Source: Azohydromonas lata NBRC 102462 (lineage in GTDB: Bacteria; Pseudomonadota; Gammaproteobacteria; Burkholderiales; Burkholderiaceae_C). Taken from it: 64,000 nucleotides of DNA. Position numbers and translations under genes: made by a program. Shown here piece by piece: positions 50,138 to 63,641 of the stretch; within the stretch, counting starts at the first letter, position 1; each line of letters opens with the position of its first letter. The stretch lies in NCBI RefSeq assembly GCF_001571085.1, contig NZ_BCTC01000009.1, forward strand, positions 37,863 to 101,862, written 5' to 3'. The notes under the pieces are model-generated. The model searched no databases, was not told the DNA's origin, and saw nothing but the letters and a program-made list of their open reading frames with translations.

Positions 50138-51342
50138 GCCGGTTCTCCCATGGCCTGGGCCAGCGCCAGCAGCAGCCGCTGCACCTGCGCCGGCGTGTGC
50201 GCGGCGCTGAGCGTGATGCGCAGCCGCGCCGTGCCTTGCGGCACCGTGGGCGGGCGCATGGCGGGCACGTAAATGCCTTGCTGGCGCAGCGTGGCGGACA
50301 GGCGCAGGGCCGTCTCGTTGTCGCCCACGATGAGCGGCTGGATGGCCGTGGCGCTCTCGCCCAGCGTCCACCCCGGCTGCGCGGCCAGCAGCGCCCGCAA
50401 GCCGGTGCGCAGTTGCTCGATCAGCCCAAGCAGCCGCGCGCGGCGGGCGCGCCCTTCCGGGCTTTCGATCAGCTTGAGGCTGGCCAGGATGGTGTGCGCC
50501 ACCGCCGGCGGCATGGCCGTGGTGTAGATGAAGCTGCGGGCCTTCTGGATCAGCCATTCGATGATGGCCGGGTGCGCCGCCACGAAGGCGCCGGACACGC
50601 CCGCCGCCTTGCCCAGCGTGCCCATGCAGATCAGCCGCTCGCTGTGCAGCTTGAAATGCTCCAGCGCGCCGTGGCCGTGCTCGCCCAGCACGCCCAGGCC
50701 GTGGGCGTCGTCCAGGATCAGCCAGGCGTCGTGCGCCTCGGCCAGCTTCAGGAGCGCCGGCAGGTCGGCGATGTCGCCGTCCATGCTGAAGACGGCGTCC
50801 GTCACGATGAGCTTGAGCGGCGTCGTGCACGCGGCGAGCTGCTGCGCCAGCACGTCCAGCCGGCCGTGGGCGTAGCGCTTCACCTCGGCGTCGGCCAGCC
50901 GCGCGCCGTCGATGAGCGAGGCGTGGTTGAGCTTGTCGCAAAAGAGCGTGGCGCTGCCGTCGCCCAGCGCCGTGGTCAGCGCCAGGTTGGCCATGTAGCC
51001 GCTGCACATCAGCAGCGCGCGGGCGTGCGGGATGTGTGGCGCGAACCAGCGGGCGACGAGGTCTTCCACCTGCGCGTGCGGCCGCATGTGGCCGCTGACC
51101 AGGTGCGAGGCGCCGCTGCCGGTGCCCCACAGCCGCGCGCCCTCGGCCATGGCCTGCGCCAGGGCGCCGTGGTGGGCCAGGCCCAGGTAGTCGTTGCTGC
51201 AGAAGGCCAGCAGCGCCTGGCCGCCATGCTCGCCCTCGAAGGCTTGCAGCGGATCGCAGGGCGATTCGGCCACGCGCAGGCGGCGGCGCAGCGCCGCGGC
51301 GTCCAGCTCAAGCAGTTGGCGGTTGATGTGTGCGATCAGCAT
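50134..51342 (-). CDS. bioF: 8-amino-7-oxononanoate synthase
   Basis: The 402-residue PLP enzyme condenses pimeloyl thioester with alanine. The family motifs are FCSNDYLGLAHH, the oxoamine-synthase GTGSGASHLVSGH region, the substrate-base contact DDAHGLGVLG and the PLP lysine in MGTLGKAAG. Its start overlaps the bioA 3' end by 35 bases. It is the step that consumes pimelate units, the product expected from a BioI-like P450. Confidence 0.95.
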   Translation of the reverse strand: MLIAHINRQLLELDAAALRRRLRVAESPCDPLQAFEGEHGGQALLAFCSNDYLGLAHHGALAQAMAEGARLWGTGSGASHLVSGHMRPHAQVEDLVARWFAPHIPHARALLMCSGYMANLALTTALGDGSATLFCDKLNHASLIDGARLADAEVKRYAHGRLDVLAQQLAACTTPLKLIVTDAVFSMDGDIADLPALLKLAEAHDAWLILDDAHGLGVLGEHGHGALEHFKLHSERLICMGTLGKAAGVSGAFVAAHPAIIEWLIQKARSFIYTTAMPPAVAHTILASLKLIESPEGRARRARLLGLIEQLRTGLRALLAAQPGWTLGESATAIQPLIVGDNETALRLSATLRQQGIYVPAMRPPTVPQGTARLRITLSAAHTPAQVQRLLLALAQAMGEPA

Positions 51343-52708
51343 CGGGTTGGTCCAGCACGTCCTGCAGCGTGGCCATCACCTGTTGCGCCAGCCAGGGCGA
51401 CAGGGTTTCGTCCAGCACGTAAGGCGGCATGAGGTACACCGTGCGGCCTATGGGGCGGATCAGCAGCTCGCGTTGCCGCCCCGCCAGATGGAAACGCTCG
51501 GCGAAGTTGCCGCCGGCGTGTTCGGCCTTCACGTCGAAGGCCCAGATCATGCCGCAGCGCCGGGGGTGTTCCACCCGGGGGTCGTTCTGCCACAAGGGTT
51601 GAAGCGAGGCGGTGAGCACCTCGGCCTGCGCGGCGTTGCGCGCCAGCACGTCGTCCTGCTCGAAGCGGTCCAGCACCGCCAGCGCGGCGCGGCAGGCCAG
51701 GGCGTTGCCGGTGTAGGAGTGGGAGTGCAGGAAGCCGCGGGCCACGTCCTCGTCCAGGAAGGCGGCGTAGACCTCGTCCGTGCTCAGCACCAGCGACAGC
51801 GGCAGGAAGCCGCCGCTGATGCCCTTGGACAGCGTGATGAAGTCCGGCCACGCCGCCCGGCGGTCGGCGTCCGAGGTGCCCACCGGCAGCGCCTGTTCCG
51901 AGGCGAAGAAGCTGCCCGTGCGCCCGCAGCCCACGGCGATCTCGTCGGCGATGAGGTGCACGTTGAAGCGCGTGCACAGCGCGCGCAGCGCCTTCAGGTA
52001 CGACACGTCGTGCATCGCCATGCCCGCGGCGCCCTGCACCAGCGGCTCGACGATGAGGGCGGCGATGCGGCCGGCGCGCGCCTGGAACAGCGCCTGCACC
52101 TCCGCCGCGGCGCGCGCGGCCACGTCGGCCGCCGTCTCGCCCGCGCGGGCCTGGCGCGCGTCCGGCGAGCCGACCTGGTGCGCGCGCAGCAGCAGCGGGT
52201 CGTAGGCGTCGCGGAACACCTTCACGTCCGTCACGGCCAGCGCGCCCAGCGTCTCGCCGTGGTAGCCCTGCCTGACGCAGACGAACTCCTGCTTGTCCGC
52301 GAGCCCGCGGTTGCGCCAAGCGTGAAAGCTCATCTTCAGCGCGATCTCGACGGCCGAGGCGCCGTCGCTGGCGAAGAAGGCATGGCCCAGCGCGCCGCCG
52401 GTGCGCGCGGCAAGGCGCTCGGCCAGCTCCACGGCCGGCGCGTGCGTGCACCCGGCCAGCATCACGTGCGGCAGGGTGTCGAGCTGGTCCTTGAGGGCCG
52501 CGGCGATGCGCGCATCGGCGTGGCCGAAGAGGTTGACCCACCAACTGCTCAGCGCGTCGAAGTAGCGCTTGCCTTCGGCGTCGAACAGCCACGGCCCCTG
52601 GCCGCGCACCATGGGCAGCGGGGGCACGGCCGCGGCGCGCTGCATCTGCGTACAGGGGTGCCAGAGGCTGGCCAGGCTGCGGCGCTGCCACTCGGCGTTG
52701 GTGCTCAT
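51308..52708 (-). CDS. bioA: Adenosylmethionine-8-amino-7-oxononanoate aminotransferase
   Basis: This 466-residue class III aminotransferase uses SAM as amino donor to make DAPA. Landmarks are the N-terminal LWHPCTQM characteristic of BioA, ASDGASAVEIALKM, GYHGETLGAL, DEIAVGCGRTG and the PLP lysine in TLSKGISGG. It is the first gene of the biotin operon (bioA-bioF-bioD-bioB-P450). The upstream gap (52709-52918) shows no BirA-type palindrome; it contains a REP-like inverted pair. Confidence 0.95.
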   Translation of the reverse strand: MSTNAEWQRRSLASLWHPCTQMQRAAAVPPLPMVRGQGPWLFDAEGKRYFDALSSWWVNLFGHADARIAAALKDQLDTLPHVMLAGCTHAPAVELAERLAARTGGALGHAFFASDGASAVEIALKMSFHAWRNRGLADKQEFVCVRQGYHGETLGALAVTDVKVFRDAYDPLLLRAHQVGSPDARQARAGETAADVAARAAAEVQALFQARAGRIAALIVEPLVQGAAGMAMHDVSYLKALRALCTRFNVHLIADEIAVGCGRTGSFFASEQALPVGTSDADRRAAWPDFITLSKGISGGFLPLSLVLSTDEVYAAFLDEDVARGFLHSHSYTGNALACRAALAVLDRFEQDDVLARNAAQAEVLTASLQPLWQNDPRVEHPRRCGMIWAFDVKAEHAGGNFAERFHLAGRQRELLIRPIGRTVYLMPPYVLDETLSPWLAQQVMATLQDVLDQPDADRTHQPPTA

Positions 52709-52771
52709 GGGGGTGCTTCCGGTTGGGGAGACAAAGGCCGATTTTCGCAGCCGGCGCCAGGGCGCTTGCCT

Positions 52772-52855
52772 GGCTTGCAGGAGGCCCGTTTGCGAGCCGA
52801 ACGGCGGAGGCCGTGGGGGATTCGGCCCGCAAGCGGGCCTCCTACAAGCGTTGGC
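52772..52855. repeat. REP-like inverted pair, second family
   Basis: CTTGCAGGAGGCCCGTTTGC (left) and GCAAGCGGGCCTCCTACAAG (right) form a large imperfect inverted pair in the gap between bioA and the epimerase-like gene. The sequence differs from the element family at 8143, 11105 and 18963. No other copy is seen in the window. It could also slow read-through between the two operons. Confidence 0.65.
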
Positions 52856-52918
52856 AAGCTGTTCGTCCAGCCCAAGCCGGGCTGGAACAAAAGTCCGCCG
52901 CGGCCGCCCCGGCCGCCG

Positions 52919-53391
52919 TCAGCCCAGCGCGGCGACCACGTCCGGCGGGGCCTGGACCAGCTCGATCAGCACGCCTTCGCCGCCCACGGGGAACTCCTCG
53001 TTGCCCTTGGGATGGATGAAGCAGATGTCGTAGCCCGCCGCACCCTTGCGGATGCCGCCCGGGGCGAAGCGCACGCCGTTGGCCGCCATCCATTCCACGG
53101 CCTTGGGCAGGTCGTCCACCCACAGGCCCACGTGGTTCAGCGGCGTGGCGTGCACGGCCGGCTTCTTCTCGGGGTCCAGCGGCTGCATCAGGTCCACCTC
53201 GACGGCGGTCGGGCCTTGCCCCAAGGCGCAGATGTCCTCGTCCACGTTCTCACGCTCGGAGACGAAGGTGCTTTTCACCTGCAGCCCCAGCATGTCCACC
53301 CACAGCGACTTCAGCTTGCCTTTGTCGGGCCCGCCGATGGCGATCTGCTGGATGCCGAGAATCCTGAACGGCTTGGAAGTCACGGCAGTCA

Positions 53392-53392
<1 letters not shown>
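52919..53392 (-). CDS. VOC-family protein, probable methylmalonyl-CoA epimerase
   Basis: The 157-residue VOC protein has two modules: an N-terminal [21 protein letters not shown] and [18 protein letters not shown], with HPKG and VLIELVQAP at the end. Its TGATG overlap with pccA and the propionate operon around it fit methylmalonyl-CoA epimerase, the step between PccAB and the mutase. The metal ligands (two His, one Glu) can be placed roughly (H in LNHVG, E in VLIELV) but not proven. A plain glyoxalase-like role is the alternative. Confidence 0.75.
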
Positions 53393-55419
<2,027 letters not shown>

Positions 55420-55444
55420 GACGTCTTATCTCCTCGGGGCCTGA

Positions 55445-56977
<1,533 letters not shown>

Positions 56978-57020
56978 GGGTACCTCTCCTCGTACTTCGG
57001 TCTGATTCGGCCGGGTTGAT

Positions 57021-58031
57021 TCAGTTGAACAGTTCCAGCAGCCGGCGCGCGGCCACCGAGGCGGCGACCTCGCCGCTGCGCACCTGTTGCGAGAGCACCG
57101 GCAGCGCGGCCTGCACGGCCGGGTGCTGACGGAAACGTTGCTTCAGGCCGGCGTCTATGCGTTCCCACATCCACGCCTGGTCCTGGTCGTTGCGGCGCGC
57201 CGCGAAGCGGCCGTTGGCCGCCTGCAGCTCGCGGTAGCGGGCGACCGCCGCCCAGAACTCCGGCAGCCCCTGCGCCTTGAGCGCCGAGAGCTGCAGCACC
57301 TGCGGCTGCCACAAGGCTTGGTCGTGCGCCGCGTGGTGCGGGTCGCCATGCTGGCCAAAGAGCCGCAAGGCGCTGGTGATCTGCGCGCGCGCCCGCGTGG
57401 CGGCGTTGGCGTCCAGGTCGGCCTTGTTGATCACCACCAGGTCGGCCAGCTCCATCACGCCCTTCTTGATGGCTTGCAGGTCGTCGCCGGCATTGGGCAG
57501 TTGCAGCAGGACGAACATGTCCGTCATGTTGGCCACGGCCGTCTCGCTCTGGCCCACGCCCACGGTCTCGACGATGACGATGTCGTAGCCCGCGGCTTCG
57601 CACACCAGCAGCGACTCGCGCGTCTTCTCCGCCACGCCGCCCAGCGTGCCGCTGGAAGGGGAGGGCCGGATGTAGGCGCGCTCGTCCATGGACAGCTGCT
57701 CCATGCGCGTCTTGTCGCCCAGGATGGAGCCGCCGGAGACGCTGGAGGACGGGTCCACGGCCAGCACCGCCACGCGGTGCCCCTGCTCGATGAGGAACAG
57801 CCCAAGCGCCTCGATGAAGGTGCTCTTGCCCACGCCCGGCACGCCGGAGATGCCCAGGCGCAGCGAGCGCCCGCTGTGCGCGAGCAACTGGTTGAGCAGC
57901 TCGTCGGCGCGCACGCGGTGGTCCGCGCGCGTCGATTCGAGCAGCGTGATGGTCTTGGCGATGGCGCGGCGCTGCGCAGGGCCCGGGTTGCCGAGGATGG
58001 CCTCGGCCAGGGCCTGGTCGGACAGGCTCAT
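57021..58031 (-). CDS. meaB: MeaB/ArgK GTPase, mutase chaperone
   Basis: The 336-residue G3E GTPase has Walker [28 protein letters not shown], the switch ETVGVGQSE and the base motif NKADLD. It protects and reloads adenosylcobalamin in methylmalonyl-CoA mutase. Start 58031 ([12 protein letters not shown]) is chosen. It lies between the mutase and pccB, the standard arrangement. Confidence 0.94.
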   Translation of the reverse strand: MSLSDQALAEAILGNPGPAQRRAIAKTITLLESTRADHRVRADELLNQLLAHSGRSLRLGISGVPGVGKSTFIEALGLFLIEQGHRVAVLAVDPSSSVSGGSILGDKTRMEQLSMDERAYIRPSPSSGTLGGVAEKTRESLLVCEAAGYDIVIVETVGVGQSETAVANMTDMFVLLQLPNAGDDLQAIKKGVMELADLVVINKADLDANAATRARAQITSALRLFGQHGDPHHAAHDQALWQPQVLQLSALKAQGLPEFWAAVARYRELQAANGRFAARRNDQDQAWMWERIDAGLKQRFRQHPAVQAALPVLSQQVRSGEVAASVAARRLLELFN

Positions 58032-58168
58032 GTACTGCTGCGGCTGTGCGGTTGCGTTGGTGAAGGGTGCGGCCTCCGGGAGGACGAGTCCTCCCGGGGC
58101 CGCGGTGCATCCCGGGGTGGCGGGCTTGCTTTTATGAACGGTGGTGAAGGGACTGGGCGGGGCTGGGC

Positions 58169-60343
58169 TCAGGCGGCAGCGGGGGCCTGGAGGCCGGTGG
58201 CGGCGCGGATCTGCTCCAGCACGTCCTTGGCGCTGGCCGGAATCGGCGTGCCCGGGCCGTACACGCCCTTGACGCCGGCATCGAACAGGAAGCCGTAGTC
58301 CTGCTGCGGGATCACGCCGCCGACGAAGACGATGATGTCGTCCGCGCCCTGCTTCCTGAGCTCGGCAATGATGGCCGGCACCAGCGTCTTGTGGCCGGCG
58401 GCCAGCGTGGAGATGCCCACGGCGTGCACGTCGTTTTCGATGGCCTGGCGGGCGCACTCTTCCGGCGTCTGGAAGAGGGGCCCCATGTCCACGTCGAAGC
58501 CCAGGTCGGCGAAGGCGGTGGCCACCACCTTGGCGCCGCGGTCGTGGCCGTCCTGGCCCAGCTTGGCGATCATCACGCGCGGGCGCCGGCCGGCTTCCTG
58601 CGCAAAGGCGTCGATCTCGCCGCGCAGCTTGTCCCAGCCCTCGGCGCTGTCGTAGGCCGCGGCGTACACGCCGGTGACCTTCTGGATGTCGGCGCGGTGG
58701 CGGCCGAACACCACTTCCAGCGCGTCGCTGACCTCGCCCACGGTGGCGCGCAGCCGGATGGCCTCGATGGCCAGGCCCAGGAGGTTGCCGCTGTTGTTGC
58801 GCGCGGCTTCAGTGAGGGCATCAAGAGCCGCCTGCACCTTCTGGCCCTCTCGCGTGGCCTTGATGCTTTGCAGCCGCGCGATCTGGGCCTCGCGCACCTT
58901 GACGTTGTCCACCTCCAGAATTTCGACCGGGTCTTCCTTGGCCAGCTTGTACTTGTTGACGCCGACGATCACGTCGCGGCCGGAGTCGATGCGCGCCTGC
59001 TTCTCCGCGGCGCTGGCCTCGATCTTGAGCTTGGCCCAGCCGCTGTCCACGGCCTTGGTCATGCCGCCCATGGCCTCGACCTCCTCGATGATGGCCCAGG
59101 CCTTGTCCGCCATTTCCTGCGTGAGCTTCTCCATCATGTAGGAGCCGGCCCACGGGTCCACCACGCTGGTGATGTGGGTCTCTTCCTGGATGATGAGCTG
59201 CGTGTTGCGGGCGATGCGCGAGGAGAACTCGGTGGGCAGCGCGATGGCCTCGTCCAGCGAGTTGGTGTGCAGGCTCTGCGTGCCGCCGAACACCGCGGCC
59301 ATGGCCTCGATCGTGGTGCGGACGACGTTGTTGTACGGGTCCTGCTCGGTGAGGCTCCAGCCGGAGGTCTGGCAGTGGGTGCGCAGCATCAGGCTCTTGG
59401 GCTTCTTGGCGTTGAAGCCCTTCATGATCCGGCACCACAAGAGGCGCGCGGCGCGCATCTTGGCGATCTCCAGGTAGAAATTCATGCCGATCGCCCAGAA
59501 GAAGGAGAGGCGCCCGGCGAACTCGTCCACGTCCAGGCCCTTGGCCATGGCGGTCTTCACATACTCCTTGCCGTCGGCCAGCGTGAAGGCCAGCTCCAGC
59601 GCCTGGTTGGCGCCGGCTTCCTGCATGTGGTAGCCGGAGATCGAGATCGAGTTGAACTTCGGCATGTTCTTGGCCGTGTACTCGATGATGTCGCCGATGA
59701 TCCGCATGCTGGGCTCAGGCGGATAGATGTAGGTGTTGCGGACCATGAACTCCTTGAGGATGTCGTTCTGTATGGTCCCGGAGAGCTTGTCCTGCGGCAC
59801 GCCCTGTTCCTCGGCCGCCACCACGTAGCCGGCGAGCACGGGCAGCACGGCGCCGTTCATGGTCATGGAGACGCTGACCTTGTCCAGCGGGATGCCGTCG
59901 AACAGGATCTTCATGTCCTCGACCGAGTCGATGGCCACGCCGGCCTTGCCCACGTCGCCGGTCACGCGCGGATGGTCGCTGTCGTAACCACGGTGCGTGG
60001 CCAGGTCGAACGCCACCGACACGCCCTGGCCGCCCGCGGCCAGCGCCTTGCGATAGAAGGCGTTGGACTCTTCCGCCGTCGAGAAGCCCGCGTACTGCCG
60101 GATGGTCCAGGGCCGCACCGCGTACATCGTGGCCTGCGGGCCGCGGATGAAGGGCTCGAAGCCCGGCAGCGTGTCGGTGAACTTCAGCCCTTCCAGGTCG
60201 GCCGACGTGTACAGCGGCTTGACGGCGATGCCGTCGGGCGTGTTCCACGTCAGCGACGACACGTCGCCACCCGGCGCCGACTTGGCGGCGGCCTGGGCCC
60301 ATTGCTGCAGCGAGGCGGAATTGAACTCGGGGGCGGACGACAT
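58169..60343 (-). CDS. mcm: Methylmalonyl-CoA mutase
   Basis: The 724-residue single-chain enzyme has the TIM-barrel substrate domain ([41 protein letters not shown]) and the C-terminal B12-binding domain with the cobalt-ligand motif D-x-H-x2-G ([11 protein letters not shown]600), plus GGVIPQQDY. It converts methylmalonyl-CoA to succinyl-CoA with adenosylcobalamin. It is the first gene of the operon, divergent from gntR. No cobalamin riboswitch was recognised ahead of it. Confidence 0.96.
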   Translation of the reverse strand: MSSAPEFNSASLQQWAQAAAKSAPGGDVSSLTWNTPDGIAVKPLYTSADLEGLKFTDTLPGFEPFIRGPQATMYAVRPWTIRQYAGFSTAEESNAFYRKALAAGGQGVSVAFDLATHRGYDSDHPRVTGDVGKAGVAIDSVEDMKILFDGIPLDKVSVSMTMNGAVLPVLAGYVVAAEEQGVPQDKLSGTIQNDILKEFMVRNTYIYPPEPSMRIIGDIIEYTAKNMPKFNSISISGYHMQEAGANQALELAFTLADGKEYVKTAMAKGLDVDEFAGRLSFFWAIGMNFYLEIAKMRAARLLWCRIMKGFNAKKPKSLMLRTHCQTSGWSLTEQDPYNNVVRTTIEAMAAVFGGTQSLHTNSLDEAIALPTEFSSRIARNTQLIIQEETHITSVVDPWAGSYMMEKLTQEMADKAWAIIEEVEAMGGMTKAVDSGWAKLKIEASAAEKQARIDSGRDVIVGVNKYKLAKEDPVEILEVDNVKVREAQIARLQSIKATREGQKVQAALDALTEAARNNSGNLLGLAIEAIRLRATVGEVSDALEVVFGRHRADIQKVTGVYAAAYDSAEGWDKLRGEIDAFAQEAGRRPRVMIAKLGQDGHDRGAKVVATAFADLGFDVDMGPLFQTPEECARQAIENDVHAVGISTLAAGHKTLVPAIIAELRKQGADDIIVFVGGVIPQQDYGFLFDAGVKGVYGPGTPIPASAKDVLEQIRAATGLQAPAAA

Positions 60344-60379
60344 GGGGGTGCTTCCTCAAAGGGCAGGTTCTGACTTGCC

Positions 60380-60420
60380 ATCCATCATACAAGATGCATA
60401 ATTCAAAATACAACTTAAGC
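60380..60420. promoter_or_regulatory. ATACAA direct repeats in the mutase/GntR gap
   Basis: ATACAA occurs at 60387 and 60408, 21 bases apart, in an AT-rich 84-base gap between the divergent genes. This is consistent with FadR/FCD-type operators, but the exact site is inferred. Confidence 0.5.
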
Positions 60421-60427
60421 GTTCGAC

Positions 60428-61120
60428 ATGTCTGCCACTGCCACCAACTCTGCTGTATCGATGGCTGCCCCGGCCAAAGCCGTGGGCGCGCCGCTTGGGG
60501 CACGCCCGCTGTACCAGGAGGTGGCCGAGCGGCTGCGCGAGCAGATCTTCAACCGGGAGCTGGAGCCCGGGAGCTGGATCGACGAGCAGAAGCTCACGTC
60601 GGCGCTGGGCATCAGCCGCACGCCGCTGCGCGAGGCGCTGAAGGTGCTGGCCGTGGAAGGGCTGGTGACGATGAAGCTGCGCCGCGGCGCCTACGTGACG
60701 GAGATGTCCACGCAGGACGTGTCGCAGGTCTATCACCTGCTGGCCGTGCTGGAGAGCGACGCCGCGGGCGAGGTGGCGCGCAAGGCGACCGACCCGGAGC
60801 TGGCCGAGCTGGCCAAGCTGCACGAGCAGCTGGAGGCGCAGGAGGCGCAGCGCGATGCCTTCTTCCGCACCAACGAGGAGTTCCATGCGCGGCTGCTGCA
60901 CATCGCGGGCAACCGCTGGCGCAACCAGATCGTGAATGACCTGCGCAAGGTGATGAAGCTCAACCGCCACCACTCGCTGTTCCGCCAGGGGCGCGTGGCC
61001 GAGTCGCTGGGCGAGCACCGCGCGCTGGTGCAGGCGCTGCTGGCGCGGGATGCGGACAAGGCGCAGGCGCTCATGCGGGCGCATTTCGAGAATGGGCTGG
61101 CGGCGGCGTCGGGGGGGTGA
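60428..61120 (+). CDS. GntR-family (FCD) regulator of propionate genes
   Basis: The 230-residue protein has an N-terminal HTH (about 25-90, LTSALGISRTPLREALKVL and VTMKLRRGAYVTEMS) and a C-terminal FCD ligand domain (about 100-222, His-rich NRHHSLFRQGR and EHRALVQALLARD). Divergence from the mutase operon suggests control by a propionate or methylcitrate-related acid. The N-terminal 20 residues are Ala/Pro-rich. Confidence 0.92.
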   Translation: MSATATNSAVSMAAPAKAVGAPLGARPLYQEVAERLREQIFNRELEPGSWIDEQKLTSALGISRTPLREALKVLAVEGLVTMKLRRGAYVTEMSTQDVSQVYHLLAVLESDAAGEVARKATDPELAELAKLHEQLEAQEAQRDAFFRTNEEFHARLLHIAGNRWRNQIVNDLRKVMKLNRHHSLFRQGRVAESLGEHRALVQALLARDADKAQALMRAHFENGLAAASGG

Positions 61121-61147
61121 GGCCGCCGCTCACCCGGTCTTGATGGG

Positions 61148-62941
61148 CTACCGGGCGGCCGGCGCGTCCTCTGCATCCAGCCCCTCCAGCGCCCGCACCC
61201 CAATGGGCGGCTGCGCGCACCACGGCACCACGTAAGTCCGCCGCGCCAGCCCGTCGGCCACGCGCCGCAGTTGCACCCGCTCCCCGGCGATGCGCCCGGC
61301 CAGCACGGGCGAGGTCGTCCCCGCGGGGGCCAGGCTGCGGTTGACCACCCAGGCAAAGGGCGTGATGCGGGCGCGCTGTAAATCCTCCTGCAGCGCGGCG
61401 GCTTCCGATACCGGCGTGGTCTCGGGCAGCGTCACCAGCACGATGCGGGTGTAGTCCGCGTCCTGCAGCCGCATCAGCGGCGTCACCACGCGGGCGCCGG
61501 TGCTGCCTTCGAAGTCGCGCAGCATCTGCCGGTGGTAGGCGCCGGTGGCGTCCATGAGCAGCAGGGTGTGGCCCGTGGGCGCGGTGTCCAGGATGACGAA
61601 GGCGCCGCGCGCCTCCGACACGATGCGCGAGAAGGCGTGGAACACCGCCACCTCCTCGGTGCAGGGCGAGCGCAGGTCTTCCAGCATCAGGGCGCGCGCG
61701 GCCTCGTCCAGGTCGCGGCCCTTGGTGGCCATCACCTTGTCGATGTAGCGCTGCGTCTCCGCGTGCGGGTCGATGCGGTCCACGCGCAGGCCCGGCACGC
61801 TGGCGCCTTCCAGCGTCGCGGCCAGGTGGGCGGCAGGGTCGGTGGTGGAGAGGTGCACCGACTTGCCCCGGCGCGCCAGGGCCACGGCCAGCGCGGCGGC
61901 GATGGTCGTCTTGCCCACGCCGCCCTTGCCCATGACCATCACCAGCGCATGCGGCTGGCGCGCCAGCTCGTCGGCCAGCGCGTGCAGCGGCTGCACGCCC
62001 GGCACGCCGTCCGAGGCGGGCGCGGCCGGCGGCGCGGGCGGCGCGCCGTCGCTGAGCAGCGCGCGCAGCGCCGGCAATCCCACCATGTCGAAGCCGCGCA
62101 GCGGCACGTGGCTGATGGGCAGCGGCGCCAGCGCCGGGGGCATGGCTTGCAGGGCGGCGTGCTGCTGTGCCTGCAGCGCGGCGGCCACCGCGTCGCCCGG
62201 CGCCGCCTCGGTGAACACGCCGTTGACGACGAGCCACTGGTTCGCCAGGCCCAGCGCCAGCAGCTCCTCGCGGGTGCGCGCGGCTTCGCGCAGCGCGGGC
62301 GCGTCCGGCCGCGTCACCAGCACCACGCGCGTGCGCGCGGCGTCGCCCAGCGCCTGCATGGCTTCGCGAAAGCGCGCCTCCTGCATCTTCAGCCCCGAGT
62401 GCGGGCCGAGGCAGGACGCGCCGCGGTCGTTGCCTTCCAGGAAGCCGGTCCAGGCCTTGGGCAGGCTCAGCAGCCGCAGCGTGTGGCCGGTGGGTGCGGT
62501 GTCGAAGACGACGTGGTCGAAGCCGTGCGCATCGCCCGCGAGCAGGCCGACGAACTCGTCGAAGGCCGCGATCTCGGTGGTGCAGGCGCCGGAGAGCTGC
62601 TCGCGCACCTGGCCGCGCTCGGCCTCGGTGCTGCCGGGGGCCATCTGCGCGAGCACGCGTTGCCGGTAAGCCTCGGCCGCGGCTTCCGGGGCGATGTTCA
62701 TGGCCTGCAGCCCCGGCGCCCCGGCCACGTCCCGCGGCTGGCGTCCCAGCGGCGTGGCGAGCATCTCGTCCAGGTTGGAGGCCGGGTCGGTGCTCACCAG
62801 CAGCACGCGCCGGCCCGCGTCCACCAGGCGCAGCGCACACGCGCAGGCCAGCGAGGTTTTGCCTACGCCGCCCTTGCCGGTGAAGAAGAGGTGGCGCGGG
62901 GCGTTGGTGAGCAGATCGTCCAGGGGGCGTTGCGTGGGCAT
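61148..62941 (-). CDS. arsA: ArsA-type arsenical pump-driving ATPase
   Basis: The 597-residue protein has two ATPase halves with P-loops TGKGGVGKTS (K28) and MGKGGVGKTT (near 345). All three cysteines that bind arsenite in E. coli ArsA are present: C120 (LSGACTTE), C177 (GASCLGPH) and one in LRSPCTEE. ArsA energises the ArsB efflux pump. No arsB, arsD, arsR or arsC is in the window, so it is isolated; the rest may lie upstream on the minus strand beyond 64 kb. It follows gntR tail-to-tail. Confidence 0.9.
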   Translation of the reverse strand: MPTQRPLDDLLTNAPRHLFFTGKGGVGKTSLACACALRLVDAGRRVLLVSTDPASNLDEMLATPLGRQPRDVAGAPGLQAMNIAPEAAAEAYRQRVLAQMAPGSTEAERGQVREQLSGACTTEIAAFDEFVGLLAGDAHGFDHVVFDTAPTGHTLRLLSLPKAWTGFLEGNDRGASCLGPHSGLKMQEARFREAMQALGDAARTRVVLVTRPDAPALREAARTREELLALGLANQWLVVNGVFTEAAPGDAVAAALQAQQHAALQAMPPALAPLPISHVPLRGFDMVGLPALRALLSDGAPPAPPAAPASDGVPGVQPLHALADELARQPHALVMVMGKGGVGKTTIAAALAVALARRGKSVHLSTTDPAAHLAATLEGASVPGLRVDRIDPHAETQRYIDKVMATKGRDLDEAARALMLEDLRSPCTEEVAVFHAFSRIVSEARGAFVILDTAPTGHTLLLMDATGAYHRQMLRDFEGSTGARVVTPLMRLQDADYTRIVLVTLPETTPVSEAAALQEDLQRARITPFAWVVNRSLAPAGTTSPVLAGRIAGERVQLRRVADGLARRTYVVPWCAQPPIGVRALEGLDAEDAPAAR

Positions 62942-63017
62942 GAGAGTCCTCCGGGGGTGTGCGTTGGTTACGGTGCGCTGCAAAGCGATCCGCTGGAACG
63001 CAGAGTCAGATGAATAC

Positions 63018-63434
63018 CTACAAGCATGAAGGAGCACCGGACCATGCGCAGCCAAAGATTGCGCCGGCCATAACCAGTGGTGGTAGCACGGCAACGTAAG
63101 CTGCGGCCAATACACACGCCAAAAGTTTCCGAAATGCTGGTTGGATTGCAAAATTCGGTGCCGAGACTAAAACCAAAGTGACAGTCAGAAACGGCAACGC
63201 AACTGCCCCCATAACTCCGAGCGAATAGCTAACTGAGCGATGTAAATCTTCGCTCACCCAAGGCAAATCAATTAGAGCGACTGTTGTTAGACCAGACACC
63301 AAACAAACAACAGCCGAGAGTTTCGGCAACAGACCGTGAGCCAGCGCATGGACTCGCATTGCAAATATCAACACCACTAGTAAACCCGCCGCACATGGCA
63401 ATGCAACGATGTAGTTCCACCCAAACGCGACCAT
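63018..63434 (-). CDS. Small multi-pass membrane protein, unknown
   Basis: The 138-residue protein has about four hydrophobic helices (IVALPCAAGLLVVLIFAMRV, LSAVVCLVSGLTTVALIDL, SYSLGVMGAVALPFLTVTLVLV, LACVLAAAYVAVLPPLVMAG). No family is recognised. GC is much lower than in the flanking genes. Its ATG directly follows GTTAAAC on the minus strand, as in integron cassette genes. It is possibly part of a cassette array; see the attC-like site. Confidence 0.65.
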   Translation of the reverse strand: MVAFGWNYIVALPCAAGLLVVLIFAMRVHALAHGLLPKLSAVVCLVSGLTTVALIDLPWVSEDLHRSVSYSLGVMGAVALPFLTVTLVLVSAPNFAIQPAFRKLLACVLAAAYVAVLPPLVMAGAIFGCAWSGAPSCL

Positions 63435-63510
63435 GTTTAACGTGCAAGTGCAGCGGCCGGAAGAAGCGCAGCTTTTTCCGGCCCGCTGGAAAGCAGGGTT
63501 GGGATTAAGC
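63435..63510 (-). other. attC-like palindrome (possible integron cassette junction)
   Basis: On the minus strand the site ends in a perfect GTTRRRY core (GTTAAAC, 63441-63435) touching the next gene's ATG, and begins with GCTTAAT, one base off RYYYAAC (63510-63504). Between them is a long stem: CAGCGG and CCGGAAGAAGC pair with GCTTTTTCCGG and CCGCTG, with an extra G bulged out. The 76-base length fits attC sites. There is no integrase in the window. Confidence 0.45.
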
Positions 63511-63641
63511 CTGAAAGCATTTTGCTGCTTGGTCCAGGCAAGCCAAAGAGGCCACCCAGCCTTGCCCCGATTTTCATGGCGCCGTTCCCTGCAATGACGG
63601 GTTAATTTTCATCGAAAAGGCATTCATGCCGACCATACCTG

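Noticed and set aside
52709..52918. BirA or BioR operator ahead of bioA
   Set aside because: No palindrome of either type is visible; only the REP-like inverted pair is present.
60344..60427. Cobalamin riboswitch before methylmalonyl-CoA mutase
   Set aside because: The leader is at most 84 bases with no B12-box-like sequence; far too short.
63018..63434. ArsB-like pump next to ArsA
   Set aside because: Only about four helices and 138 residues; ArsB has about twelve helices and over 400 residues.
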